This document shows, piece by piece, positions 21,901 to 35,500 of a DNA stretch of 64,000 nucleotides. Source of the stretch: Channallabes apus. Its lineage: Eukaryota > Chordata > Actinopteri > Siluriformes > Clariidae. How positions within the stretch are numbered: the stretch's first letter is position 1; every line of letters begins with the position of its first letter. The translations under genes were made by a program, and so were the position numbers. Where the stretch lies: assembly GCA_030522415.1 (NCBI GenBank), contig CM060121.1:13286055-13350054 (forward strand). Direction: 5' to 3'. The notes beneath the pieces were generated by a model that was not told the DNA's origin, did no database searches, and saw only the letters and a list, made by a program, of their open reading frames with translations.

Positions 21901-24900
21901 AAATGCAAGAACACAATTGAGTCAGGGGACAAAACAGGTTGTAATTTAAGCTCATGTCATCTTACCTTAAATTCCTTCTCTTATGGTGTTCATAAGTTGC
22001 CTAACTTGCCTAGATGATCACGTAATAGTAAATGACTGTCATATGCAAGCCATACAACAGCTTAGATGTGTCACACGGCATCACGCTAACACAGGCGTGA
22101 AAGCAAACCAAAAGTGGGGTGTCAGGGAGAAAGCAGGAAAGTGTGAGCATAAACCAGATTAATAGGGTCATTTGTTTATGAAAAGTGGGAAAATTATGTA
22201 GTATATTTACTTAGAGATGTGCCTTGATCTGTAATGGAGATATGCAGGTGTCTACCAGGTCGATTTGTGACTCCTTCTGACTCCTTTTTCTTCCCGACTC
22301 CTTGATTTTTGTGTGCACGTAAGAGTAACTGGACGTTAATGCAAATGATCTGCTAGTAGTCATTGATTTATTCTCTTCCTTCAGCAAGGAACACAAGTCT
22401 CACTCTCCAGCTTGCAATTTTATTCTGCTGAATAAGGCAGTGGAGGAGCTCACAGTGGAGGAGATTCTGAAGCTGCAGAAAGAGAGGCAAAAATTCCACA
22501 TAGTGAGTAATATTTGGCTATGTACAGTGTGTGCCATTTCACTCTGCTGCACTGGACATAATAACTAGTTTTCTTGTTGAGTGCATGTCTGTATGTGTTG
22601 CTTAGATATTTTTATAAGTCAAAACCTGCACAACATATTCATGAATATGGATTATGCAGAAGTCTTGTGTGACAACACTTTTCAGAAATCCCAGTACATT
22701 GTGCTTTATCAACATATGAATGGTAAACACCTGGACTAAATTGCATGAACTTTAATAACAAAAGGATTAGGCTATGGATTATTATATAATAGGATGTGGG
22801 ACTGCACTACCTTCATTCAGAATTATGTAAATCCTTTACAAAACACCTTAGAAAAATAAACATGTCTAATACACTTTCTGGGGGAGAACATTGGACATTC
22901 GTATTGTGTTCCGCTATCTTTAGCTCTGATTACGGCAAAACAGCTCTGATCAAACAATGCCATTCACCATGGAAAATAAATGTTTGCAATGTTGCATACA
23001 AATAAATTGTGATGGTGTGATGTTGCATACAAATAAATGTTGTGATGTTCCATCTTTATGCAACATAAATTTGTTTTCAGAGTTGCATACATTTTGACCA
23101 AGATCTTGTATTGATTCCAGGAGAGTTAAGTCACTCTATAAAGTCTTCTCCCGCACATCTCAAAAACTTTCGGGAGTAAAGTTGTGACTGGGATGGCCAA
23201 TTCATGTTTGAGAATGATCTCTTATGCTACAAGAATCACTTTTAGTTTGATGAATCTTGGCATTGTTGTCCTGGAAAATGCCTGTGCCATCACAGAAGAA
23301 ACGGTTAATTAATGATAATTCTATTACCACATAGCATTGAGCCTAGACCAGACCAACTGAAGCAACCCCATATCATAACATTTTTGATGCACCGCTTCTT
23401 GCTCTTCCCTACTTACACCGACAGCCCTTGTACCAGAACAGGGAAATCCGGACACATCAGACCACATGACCTTTTGCATTGATCCAAATTCCAATCTTTA
23501 TGCTCACTAGCAAATGAAATCCTTTTTTTATTACCCTCACTACGTAGCTGTTTAGATCCAATTGTGTAAACTCATCATTTTATGCTTGTTTTTGCTATTG
23601 AAAATATTTGTAATTTATGTAGATTTTTACAATGCATTTTTAACAAATGTACTAGTTATGTTCATTTAGTTTTTTTTCCCCTGACCACATTTCACTGCAG
23701 TTCAGTTGTTTTCTTTGTTTGATGCAAAACAATAATTCGCCCCATCCAAGACAATTTTTAAAAAACATTTTTAACATTGAGTGACCATGGTATACGTCTG
23801 TCTTCTGAAATGGTTGATGAGATGAGCAGCATCAGTTAGGGGTTAAAGAATTGTGAGCATATAAATCATTAATGTAATTGTTATTAAAATTATTTGCTTA
23901 TATATACACCTTTTTTGGCCAGGTGGCGTATGTCTGATATTTTCTGTTCTAATTTGGGGTGTTTTTTTTTTTTTTGGTTGTGCTGCTCAAATGGCAAAAT
24001 TCCATACTGAATCCTGATGAGCACTTCAGGCATAATGATTATTGCAATTTACAATCTGCTCCTTCTAATGTGGCACTTTACAAGAGATGGATGTGGGAAG
24101 CTGCATGCAAAAGTCAGTATCTTAGTATCATCACTAAGATCGTTCAGTCCCACTCTGTCTTCTTTCTCAATTCTTGTTCCAAAATTTGGGATTGATGAGA
24201 GATGTATTGTTATAATGCCATTGATTTGGACATAGCATCTATCATACTGCACCTGATACACTATCATTCTCACTGCACCTGCTTGTGTTTGTACTTTGGA
24301 TGCATGCTGAAGATGTGTGGCGTGTCGGGGCCGTAAATCCTCTGGTCCCTTCTTCCTTTGCTGATAAAGCTGCTCTGAGCAGTCTCCTGGAAAGCCTGCA
24401 GTGGGGTTGATTGACTGCAATGTAGAGAGACTTACTGTATGTACTTCTCACTCATTAGTGGCATTTTCAAATGGTTAAAGAGCTTCTAGTAAGCTGTGGA
24501 AAGATCTTCTAGTAAGGTCTGGTGATCAGATTTTAAGTCAACATGCCATTTGCCCCTCTGGAAAACTGATGAGTTACATAGTAATAAGGTTATAGATTCC
24601 CCCCCCCCCCCCCTTTTTCATTTTTAAGTCAGCCTACTAATCATACTGTACGTCCAGCTTGTGGCTATATCTTGAGCAAGCTTATTGAGTTGCATAAAGA
24701 TTGTTTACCCCAGCCACAATTTTTCTCTTTTATCATAGTGCTAATTTTACTGAAAGTAATTTTAAACATGGCTGCTCCACCTGGTCTTGGCCAAAAGGCA
24801 AAGAAGCTAGAAGCTACCTCTTCCCTCCATTTTCCAATGTTGGATGCTGTATATCTGTCCTTCAGTGGCATTATGTCTTCATTTTCCAATCATGTCCATG

Positions 24901-24994
24901 TACACTTCTGGGGCTGCACCGCTCCATATATCAGTGTGTGAGCAGTTTTGCTGTTGCTGGCACTTGGTCTCGCAATCACTTTGATAAAATGTGG

Positions 24995-25091
<97 letters not shown>

Positions 25092-28000
25092 TACACTGGG
25101 TTGAAGATGTTTCTGTTTGTACTTAACAATTAATGGGATAAATTAGTATATATTTTAAAATGACCAACTTTATTTTATATTTAGAATATCCTTTTCTAGT
25201 CTGTATGTTAAATTTGTCAAGCACCTTTATCTATATAAATAAAAGGTTTTGTTTGTACTTTGGTCAGAACTCGCTCAGTGATCTTTGTTTCATACATTGA
25301 TGGACATGAAACTACTCTCAGAAAAAGATTTGTCTATGTTCCTATGTCTGTCCAGCCACATTTTGTCACAGCATCAGCCAGTACTGGTTGGACAGAATTT
25401 GATTAAGTTTTGCCATTCATTTGCTATTTGCCTGAAGTTAAAACTGCACCACAAATGAAATAAAAATATTGCAGAAAAGTTATGAGGAGTTTTGTGCCAG
25501 ATTAGAAACCTCAAGTTTTAACAGTGCTTCAAACTGTGGGTGCATCTTAAATCAACCACCTGACAGAATTTAATAAAACTGTTGCAGTTCTTAGATATCT
25601 GCCTGATGTTTAACCAGCACCATAGGTGAAATCAAAATGTTGAGTAAAAGCAATATTATAAACAGTTATGTGGCGGATTTAATTATCTATTTTTAAAATG
25701 AGATTTTTAACTTTAACATTCCACTTCCTCGTTTAAAACATTTGCTGCAGTTGTGTGTTACAGTAGTAATCACAGCAACCGTAGGCATGGCAAAAAAATT
25801 TCATGAATAAAACATGAATTAAAAAAAAGTCACACTCGTATTCCATTGGACCACCTTTTGCTTTGATTACTGCATGCATTTTCGGTGGCATTGCATACAA
25901 TGATGGTTATGGTGGCCGATCCTTGTATGAAAATATAACAGTTTAAGCCTGATTAATCCTCGCATTGTCACCCTTCACTCTGGAAAAGGGTAAATCTGGA
26001 CCACCTGACATTTTTCCCCAGTGTTCCACAGTTAATTCTTCCATGCTCCCTAGCAAATTTAAGCCTTTTTTCCGGTTAGCTTTTCTTAAGGGACTAAACA
26101 GCCTTTAGTTCTTTTGGCATAGTGAATGTGGAAGTGCTGTTGTTTTTAATATGATTTGATTTTACCAAACACTTGGGTGATCTCCCATCATTATTTTTTT
26201 TCAACCACATTTCTTCCTCTAGGACCGAAGGTTCACCATTTTGTGTGTGTGTTTTTTTTTTTTTTTTTTTTTTTTTTATATAGTTCTTAACTACACTACT
26301 GTTAAAACTAAAATTGCGTTATTTCCTTTTCTTGATGCAGAATAGTAATTTGACCATTCTGAAAGAGGAACATACAATAGGTTTTCTTACATAGTTGTTT
26401 AAAAAATAAGAAGCTACCAACTGCATCAATTAGGATTCAGTAACATGTTCCCAGCAGTTAAAAAGTCCAGATGGTGATTTATTTATAGAATTTTTGTATC
26501 GATGTTGCATTCGCAAACCTGAAGTTATAGGGAATATCGGGAAGGTTGTGATTAGCTACGGCAATCAGTCTTTGGCTTCTGTGCCTGTAGCTGAATTGTA
26601 GATGTGCAGATATTCAGTATAACTACACTCTTACTCAATTTTGTTTAAATATTAACTTGAAAACTATAAAATTTGTCATAATTACATAGCTTATAGTTAC
26701 AGTAGTACTTTGGGTGTTCAATAATCTGAAACGTTTTTTCGATGCTGGGTATTTATGAAGTCACAGCTTAACGATAAGGCCTTGTTCACACGGGCGTTAA
26801 AATCAAGCGTTTTTCAGCCGTTCGTAGCGTCCGCTGAGCGCGGATGAAGCGCAGAAGGTTTTCTACACATAGGAGTTAATGAGTGTTCACACGGGCTTTG
26901 ATGACGTGCCTTTGTCCGGCTGCGCGTTTATACGACGTTAAAAAAACCGTTGCATGCAGCTTTTTATTGCTGTTCAAATCCCAACGAACACAAGGAAAAC
27001 GCGTCTAGTTAATTTTTCTCCGCGTCCATTTTACGCTTCGGAGGACCGGATATATCCCATGATCCTACATGCTATACATACTGTAGGGGAATGCGGAAAA
27101 ATTAAACATAAAACTTGCGTGGGAATGCTCGCATTTCTTCATAAAGCACAAAAAACTTCCTTTAATCCGACATTTTGCAGTCAGAGGGTGAACCCAGTAG
27201 CGGTGGTGATTTTTTTTTTTTTATTATTATTATTTTCTCTCCCTACGTTGCCGTATTATTTAAAATTTTTTTTTTAGATATTATATAATAATTTAATTAG
27301 AACATTTAAAACAAGAATATTAATGTCTAATAAAGCAAAATGGTCCATATTAAAATGAGGCACCTTAAATAAAACGACAAGGGCTTTCATATCCAATTCC
27401 CGACACTGCCTCCACAGGTTAACACACAAACTACAATTTGGGCTGCAGGCTGGTGTTAGAGACAAACGAACGCCAGTGTAGAAGTCAATCGAGCGTCACT
27501 ACAAAACGCAACATAAACGTCTAGGACGTTCAGAGCGCGTTCGTTTATCCAAAAATTTTACGCCCGTGTGAACAAGGCCTAACTGTGCAATAAATTGTTT
27601 ATGATGTGTGTTTACAGTTTGCATAAAAATAGAGAAACTCATTCCCCCCCTTTTTTTTGTCTGTGCTTCTGAGAGTTTTTTGTCGAAAGTTGCTTACAAC
27701 AGACTGTACAAACTACAACATGTCACAACTAAGGGCAAGATACAGATCTGTTAGGTACTGTATGATCAAGAGCAACACACTATATCTGTACTTCCATCTT
27801 CTGAAGGGAGTGAAGAAACGGTGGTTATCATGTTTGTGTTTGTGCGTGGTTGCACACGAGTGTTTGCTGAATACTTGACTTGAGATTGCTTTCTGAACAA
27901 GGGATTATATAAATCTGGAGTTGTCAATACTAAAACTGAAGAGTAAATCTTTTCCCACTGTCCAAGCCTCGATTTCAGGTCTTGAAGTTGTACATGTTGC

Positions 28001-29453
28001 TATTTTTATATTGAGGCACACCGAGGCTAATGTTAACAGTAGCTTGTATTGCATGACTAAGCAGGATTAATCCTCAAAACTAATATGCTGAAAATTTGTC
28101 AGAATATGCAAGAGAATTGGCGTGGAACTTTGAATTCCATTTTATGAGTATTAATGAGAATACTATAGTCAGTGTTTCTCACAGGTCTGAAATATACTTG
28201 CGGTGGTAGCTCTCAGAGGGGCTCACAGCAGTTTTTATATAATATATCTGGAAATTAGTTTATTTTTTTTCTTATAGGTGCATGTATTGGTGTCATTCAT
28301 TGTTTAATTTTTTTGTGAACTGCTGAAAATATTTCTCCTAAATTCAAAATACAGAGGTTGAAACTGAAATGCCTGGTGTTAGACCACAATAATTCATTAG
28401 TATTCTGTAGGGCCTCCTTTTGCAGCCAATTCAGCATCAATTCATCATGGAAATGACAGTTACAAATCCTGCACTGTGGCCAGAGGGATTTTGAGCCATT
28501 CTTCTTGCAGAATAGTGGCCAGGTCACTACGTGATGCTGGTGGAGGAAAACGTTTCTGTTCTCCTTCTATACCCGGTCTCTTGGTAAGGTCATATCATCG
28601 AATGGATTTTCATACCATTGTTATGCAGATGACCCCCAACTTACTCTTTCCTTTCCTCCCTCTGACACTCAGGTTACCACATGGATTTCAGCATGTCTGG
28701 CAGACATGTCATCCTGTATGGCTGCTCATCAGCTGATGCTCAATCTGAGTAAAACCGAACTGTTGTTCATCCCTTGTGACTTATTCCCAGGTGAAGACCT
28801 TGATATCCCTGGACAACAACCAAATCATTCCTTCAGCCACTGCCCGCAATCTTGGTGTAACCGTGGACAATCGTCTGTCAATTTCCCCACACATCGCTAA
28901 CCTTACTCGCTCTTGTAGATTTCTTCTTTACAATATCAGAAGAATTCGCCCATTTCTTTCTTCAGGGGCTACTCAGGTGCTTGTTCAGTCCCTTGTTATT
29001 TCAAGACTGGACTACTGCAACTCACTCCTGGCAGGCCTGCCTCTGTCCACGATTCGTCCTCTGCAACTGATCCAGAATGCAGCAGCACGTCTCATTTTTA
29101 ACCTTCCCAAGTTCTCCCACACCACCACACTACTCCGCTCCCTGCACTGGTTTTCTGTAGCTGCCTGCATCAAATTCAAAATGCTGGTGCTTGCTTACAA
29201 AGCTAAAAATGACCCAGCACCCACTTACCTCTGTGCTCTAAACACACCACGCACTGCACCACATTCCCTCCGATCCTCCAGCAATGCTCACCTCATCCCA
29301 CCATCTCTCAGGGATCGAGGGTGGCATTCAAATAACGATTATTTTGATAATCGATTAGTTGGACGATTTTTTGCTTATAATTATATATAAAACCATACCA
29401 ACATTTTTTATTTTATTTTTTTACAATTATTGCAGATGGCAAGTTGACAGATT

Positions 29454-29526
<73 letters not shown>

Positions 29527-32500
29527 CACACTGACATTCAGTTAAGATATAAACAGCTAAAATAATGTCATTTTGTATAATGTAATTTTTGATATGCATA
29601 AGTAAAACCACAGTAAATTTTGTTTGAAAACAGATTTGCTAGTTAACAAGTTAACTTTGTACTGGACTATAAAAAAAAAAAAACTGTAGAAATGCAAAAT
29701 GCTAATAGTCACAAATGTACTGTTATTTGCATTCGCTGAAAGCCACAACAATCACTAAATGTAATACTCTACTGTTATTCGCACCGTGTAATTTAAGATA
29801 ATCTAAAGTAGCGCCATTTAATTAATCACTATTGCTCATGAGGTGATTGCGCAATGTGATGCTAGCGGGTAGCAAGTGAACAGATCTAGCGCGACTGTCC
29901 CAAAGTTAGCAAACAGTTTAAACAAAAGCACTTAAACCATACAACTTTTACACGATGAGATACGGTTGTTACTTACTCTGCTGATGTTTGGCCATCCGTA
30001 ACACCATGTTTTCTTTTTAAGTGTTCGTGCATGACTGTGGTACTGCCATGCCATGAAAGCTCGGTCTCGCATAATGTGCAGGTTACAATGGAATTTACAG
30101 TCTTTTTAGAGGCATTTAATGTAAATTTCTCCCATACCTTGGAGGACCTGGGGCACCCGCTTTGTCCTGCAGACGCTTCTGTAACCGCCATTGCGCGAGC
30201 GGCTGTGTGTCTGTGTGTGTATTTGTGCATCTTGTGGTCGCGCTCCTCAGTAACTTGATCAGCCCCACTAATCAATAACTGCATTCGTTGACAACGAATT
30301 TCATTATCGATAAATATCGATTTTATCGATTTGTTGCAGCCCTACCCAACACTATTTATTGGCCAGTGTTTTATTTTCATTGTCCAACCCCTGTATAAAT
30401 AAAAAAAGCATATATAAAGCTATAACTATAAATCCCTGTATAACTAAAAACTATAAAGCAAAGTGTGAATTAGGGGTGGGCGGTATACACGGTTAACCGG
30501 TAGAAATTTGTCAAACGATAGAGATTTTGGTCTATCGTCTTAATCGCGGTTGAGATCATGTGACGTTGCACGTTATGTAACCACGAAATAAACATTCACT
30601 TCTATGGGAAGCCAAACACATCTGAAGTATAAACCAAGACCAAATATAAATAAATTTAGTTCTGTCTTTACCACCGATTTTCTCCCAATCTAGTCGTGTC
30701 CAATTCCTCCCCGTCACTAGGGGGCTCCCACATTAAGGCTACTCACTACCACTCAGCCGGGAGGGCCAAAGACTACCACGTGACGCCAGCCGACCGCATT
30801 TTTCGAACTGCTCGCAGACGCCCCGAATGGCGTAGAGCCGTGCAGTTAGTGCTCCCACATTAATATTTCTCATCCCTCCCCGCTGAGAGAGCTTGGCCAA
30901 TTTAGCTCTCTCGAGGCCTCCGGCTGTGAGAGGAAAACGGCATCACCCGGGGTTCGAACCTGCGATCTCTGGATGATAGGGTGAGCGCTTTAACCTACTG
31001 CACCACTCTGAGGCCGAATCACAAACCTGCGCGACGCTGATAGAATTAGACCGTGCCGACCATCAAAATACATTTTACCCCGCTGGGATGCACACGTACA
31101 AACCAGGCATGGCAAGGCGGAAACAATATTAAACAGTCCTGACATTTAAAATAAATTGTTTTTAAATAAAAAACAGTGGGTCGCTCAGGTTTGTGATTCG
31201 AGCGGCGCTGCTCAAGTTAATCCGCGCTGCGCAATCCACTGGGCTGCGCGAATAGACCAGATCATCTCGGTGCTATCCACATCGTCCACTGGGCCGCGCA
31301 GATATTTGGTTCAATCGGGTGCCACGGTTTCGTCCCACTTTTGATGTGTTTGGCTTCACATACACTTCGACAATGGAAGAAAAACGGTGCAGCAGCAGTG
31401 AGTTTACTTACATGTAACAAAACCGACAACGAGGAGATTGTAAAGAAAAAGGTGCATCGTCTGTCTTGTGGAATTGGTTTGGGTATAAGAAAAGTAATAC
31501 TAATGAGATGAACGTGATTTGCAAGGTACGCAAGTGCACTGTTTTAACAAGTGGTGGAAACGCGTCAAACCTTTTCTATCATCTGAAATCCAAGCATCCA
31601 ACCGAATATGGCCAAAGTAAAAAAAAATGCTGCATACCTCAGCAGTTCACAGTTTAAATAAAATTACATTATGTAAAACAGTTTCTTTGTGTTTGAATTT
31701 TTATTCATGCATTTTCAGATACAAATTGCTATATTGTGATATATATCGTTATCGAGGTAGAAAATTGCTTCTACCATGATGGAAGATTTTGGTTATATCG
31801 CCCACCCCTAGTTAGGGCTGGGCCAATAAACGATATCATATCGAATCGCGATTTATTTGATTTTAAAAACGATGAAAAGCTCTAGACATTTTTGCTCGAT
31901 ATGGATTAATCTAAGAGCCAATCACACAGCAGAACAATACAACAGCCAGTCAGCGTGCAGCTTGCGCGTGCCGTGCAGATCAAAGTTAATTTCCTACCGC
32001 ACTTTGCGAAGCAAACTTGACACCAGGACGACAAAAAAAAAAAAAGAGTGGAAGCAGCGACGAAACTGAATCTAACCTCGAGTTATTATCCAAAGATGTT
32101 GAAATTGTCGACAAAAAAGGTAGCACGAGCTCCGTTATATGAACGCATCACCCAAACGACCACACTGAGAGCATGAAAATACGGGCCGATGCTACTGTCA
32201 ACTAGCAGGGCTAGCAGTGGGGCTGTACCAAAGCAGATATCGCTCGTGTCATCTTTCGTGGCCATTACACCTTATGAAAGGTGTCGAAAAGGAGCAAAGA
32301 TATAACCAGGGCCGTTTCTAACTTTCTAGCGAAAGATATGATGCCTCTAAGCACACGAGGCTGAAGTTAGCTCCTTATTCGCAGCTTCCGGTTTGTTTGG
32401 CTCCTTATTGAGCAGCGTCTCATTCCGTGGCTGAAGTTTAGCTCCTTATTCGCCTCGTTACTAACGGGAGTGTTCACGCTGGCGAAAGCTGCGCAGTGCA

Positions 32501-35500
32501 TCAATAAAACGTTATTTTGGTGGCTTAAACCATTCTGGCCAAGCAAATATAAACTATACAACACCTAGCAGGTACCCAAGTATATAGTAAAAGTGAAATT
32601 GTCCTGGCACAGATTGATAGCTGCATAATTCATTTCATTTTTGTTGTCATTGCATGCTTAAGCCATTATGTCAGTTTATTGGGGCCGTGTGAAATAGCCT
32701 TCATTTAACTCTGAATTGTGGGATAAAGACAGCCCTAGTGTGTGTGGTCTAAATGTTGTTTCTCATTATTGTTTAAAAGTCTCAAAACATTGTAATATAT
32801 CACAAGATACTTTTAATCATCACAAACAAGTATTTTTTTAAATAAAAAAACTTTGCCTTGTAAAGATTCTGAGCATGTGCCTATAGTATCTTAATTTTTA
32901 AGGCCAAATCTGTCATCTGTTTTTGTTAATAAACTATACTTTAAAATGTAATTTAATGAACCCTTTAATTTTTGTGGCTTCAGTTTAATTTCAGTTGTTC
33001 AACATTGATGTTCAATAAATAATCATAGATAGTAGATAGTGTGTGTTGCCTTCAATTAATCAATCAAGTAATGCACCCTTCATTCAAAAATCTCACTTGT
33101 GAGCATATTTACTGTACAAAACTTGTCAGTTGTCAGTGAACTATGAGGGCATAAAATAAAATAATCGTTCATTAATCGTAATCGAGTTAAAATGTTCAAT
33201 TAATTGGGATTTTGATTTTAGGCCAAATCGCCCAGCCCTACCCCTAGTGTGAATAATTTGTAAACAAATTGTTAATGCTAAATAAATTAAGAAATCAGTA
33301 TTTGGTGGAAAAACCCCGGTTTGCAATTACAGCTTTCATGCGTTTTGCCTCTCCACCAGTTTTTCACATTGCTGCTGGGTTTATACCACACTTTTCGCAA
33401 AAAAAAAAAAAAAGCTTTGAACAGATCAATCAGCTTTGATTGATGGTTTGTGACCATCCATCAAAATTCGATTGCACAGTGTGATGCCTGAAGCCTCCTC
33501 CACACACACACACGCACACACACACAAGCGGTTGTTTAAAAAAAAAATAATAATAATAATAAAAAATCGGTCCAGTACTGTATTGACGCATGGATCCGCA
33601 TTGATTTAGTTTCTAGTTATTCCTTCTGGGTTAATCCTTCCTATCTTTTTGAATTTATATTTTTATAATTTATAAATAAATTTAACGGCAACTGGTTGCG
33701 CGCTTTAGAACTTATTTTCCGGCGCTCTCCTGCACGTTTTCCCGGAAATCATTCTGCTCCGGCAGCGCTTTAGCGAGATCACACTGAGCGAGCAGTAGAC
33801 CGCATACTGAAATCACCTCTTCAGCTTCTTTTAAATGACTACTGTTTACTGTGCTGCGAACGCCCCGCCCCTTGCTTGAACTCCACCCCCAATTAATTGA
33901 GGACTCGTTTCTCAAACCTCTGATTACTCGAAATGAAATGTGAACAAAAAAGCCCATCCCTAATATAGAGCCGGAGTCTTGTTCTTCAGTGTATATATTT
34001 TGTTGGATTTAAGTGCAGCATCCACCCAAAAGTTTGTACTATAGTCCGACAATGCAGAAAATAAAAGAACTGGCATCGACCAGTTTGTCCATCTCATCAT
34101 TACACGAGCATGAATTAACGGGCTGTTGCGCTGTCACGAGCAACATTAAAATGAAGCGCGGAAGCTTTAATAATTTAGAAGAGAACATCAGTCTTTCCGT
34201 TAATGCGTGTGTGTTTAATTCAGACGAGAGGAGAATGGTTTACTGTGTAAGATGAGAAGGGGAGACAGGAGGGTCTGACAGCAAGAGTCTCCACTTACTC
34301 TAGCCCAGTGGTTCTCAAACTTTTTCTGTCATTCCCCACTTAAGGGGGTGAGCGAATTTTCAAGCACCACTTGTCAACAAAATAATAACGAAATCGGCCA
34401 AGTTTACTGTTTATTGAAATATCAATTTCTAAACCAATAAGATCAAACAGCACCAAGTTCAAAAAAGATAAAATACACGTGCAATTGTTACAAGGCTTAC
34501 GTTATCACATATCTTTGCATAATTGACTCCATGTTTATTAACTGCTCAGCAATCGTTTGTAGTTTTTTTGCACTGGCCAATTCTGTATGCAACTTTGAAT
34601 GAAGCCATTTGTGCTTTGCTGTCCACTGATTCAGATGTTACCATGTGATTATCCTGCGGTCTGTATTCTGCCAGCTTTCTTTCAAAGACGTCCAGTTGTT
34701 TATTAATGTGACTGGAGTGTGTTGTCTCTAAGTGTCTTCCTAATTTGTTGGGTCTCATGCGGTCTGCTGCCAGCGGTATAAGACACAAAACACACACGGG
34801 TCTCTCTTCTGCCCCCACCATCACCACCATGAATCCAAGCTCAAGTTAGGCTTCATTAGGGGTGGGTGATATAACCAAAATCTTCTAACACAGGAGAAGC
34901 TATTTTCTACCTCGATAACGATCACAATTGCTAGATCACAATATATCAATTTGTATCTGAAAATGCATAAATAAAAATTCAAACACAAAGAAACTGTTTT
35001 ACATAATGTAATTTTATTTAAACTGTGAATTGCTGAGGTTTGCAGCATTTTTTTTTTTTTTTACTTTGGCCATATTCGTTTGGATTTCAGATGATAGAAA
35101 AGGTTTGACGTGTTTCCACCACTTGTTAAAACAGTGCAATTGCGTACCTTCCAAATCACGTTCATCTCATTCGTATCACTTTTCTTCTACCCAAACCAAT
35201 TCCACACCACAGACGATGCACTTTTTTGGTTTCGTCACATGTAAGTAAACTCACTGCTGCTGCACCATCTTCTTCCATTGTCGAAGTGTATGTGAAGCCA
35301 AACACATCAAAAGTGGGACGAAACCGCGGCACCCGATTGAACCAAATATCTGCGCAAATACAGCGCAGCGCGACTATCTGAATAGCGCAGTGATGCTCTG
35401 GTTTATTTGTGCAGCCCGGTGGATCGCGCAGCGCTGCTCGAATCACAAACCTGCGCGACCCCCTGTGTTTTATTTAAAAACAATTTATTTAAAATGTCAG

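Larger units (their letters stand above)
30471..31810 (+). mobile_element. hAT element with BED relic and inserted SINE
   Basis: Ends TAGGGGTGGGCGGTATA (30471) and TATATCGCCCACCCCTA (31810) form the inverted termini. The 8-bp duplication GTGTGAAT lies at 30463-30470 and, because another hAT later landed on the right end, at 33247-33254. It contains a SINE (30662-31014) and a BED frame (31466-31657). A reversed, truncated relative is at 34857-35690. Confidence 0.85.

Noticed and set aside
24701..25133. Open frame of 128 codons ending in long Tyr-Ile repeats, and similar frames at 29359-29611 and 55459-55671
   Set aside because: They are produced by (TA)n microsatellites, which lack stops in two frames.
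25230..25400. Possible Helitron start (CTATATAAATAAAAGG)
   Set aside because: No TC start, CTRR end, hairpin or Rep/helicase sequence could be shown, so it was left as an unclassified repeat.
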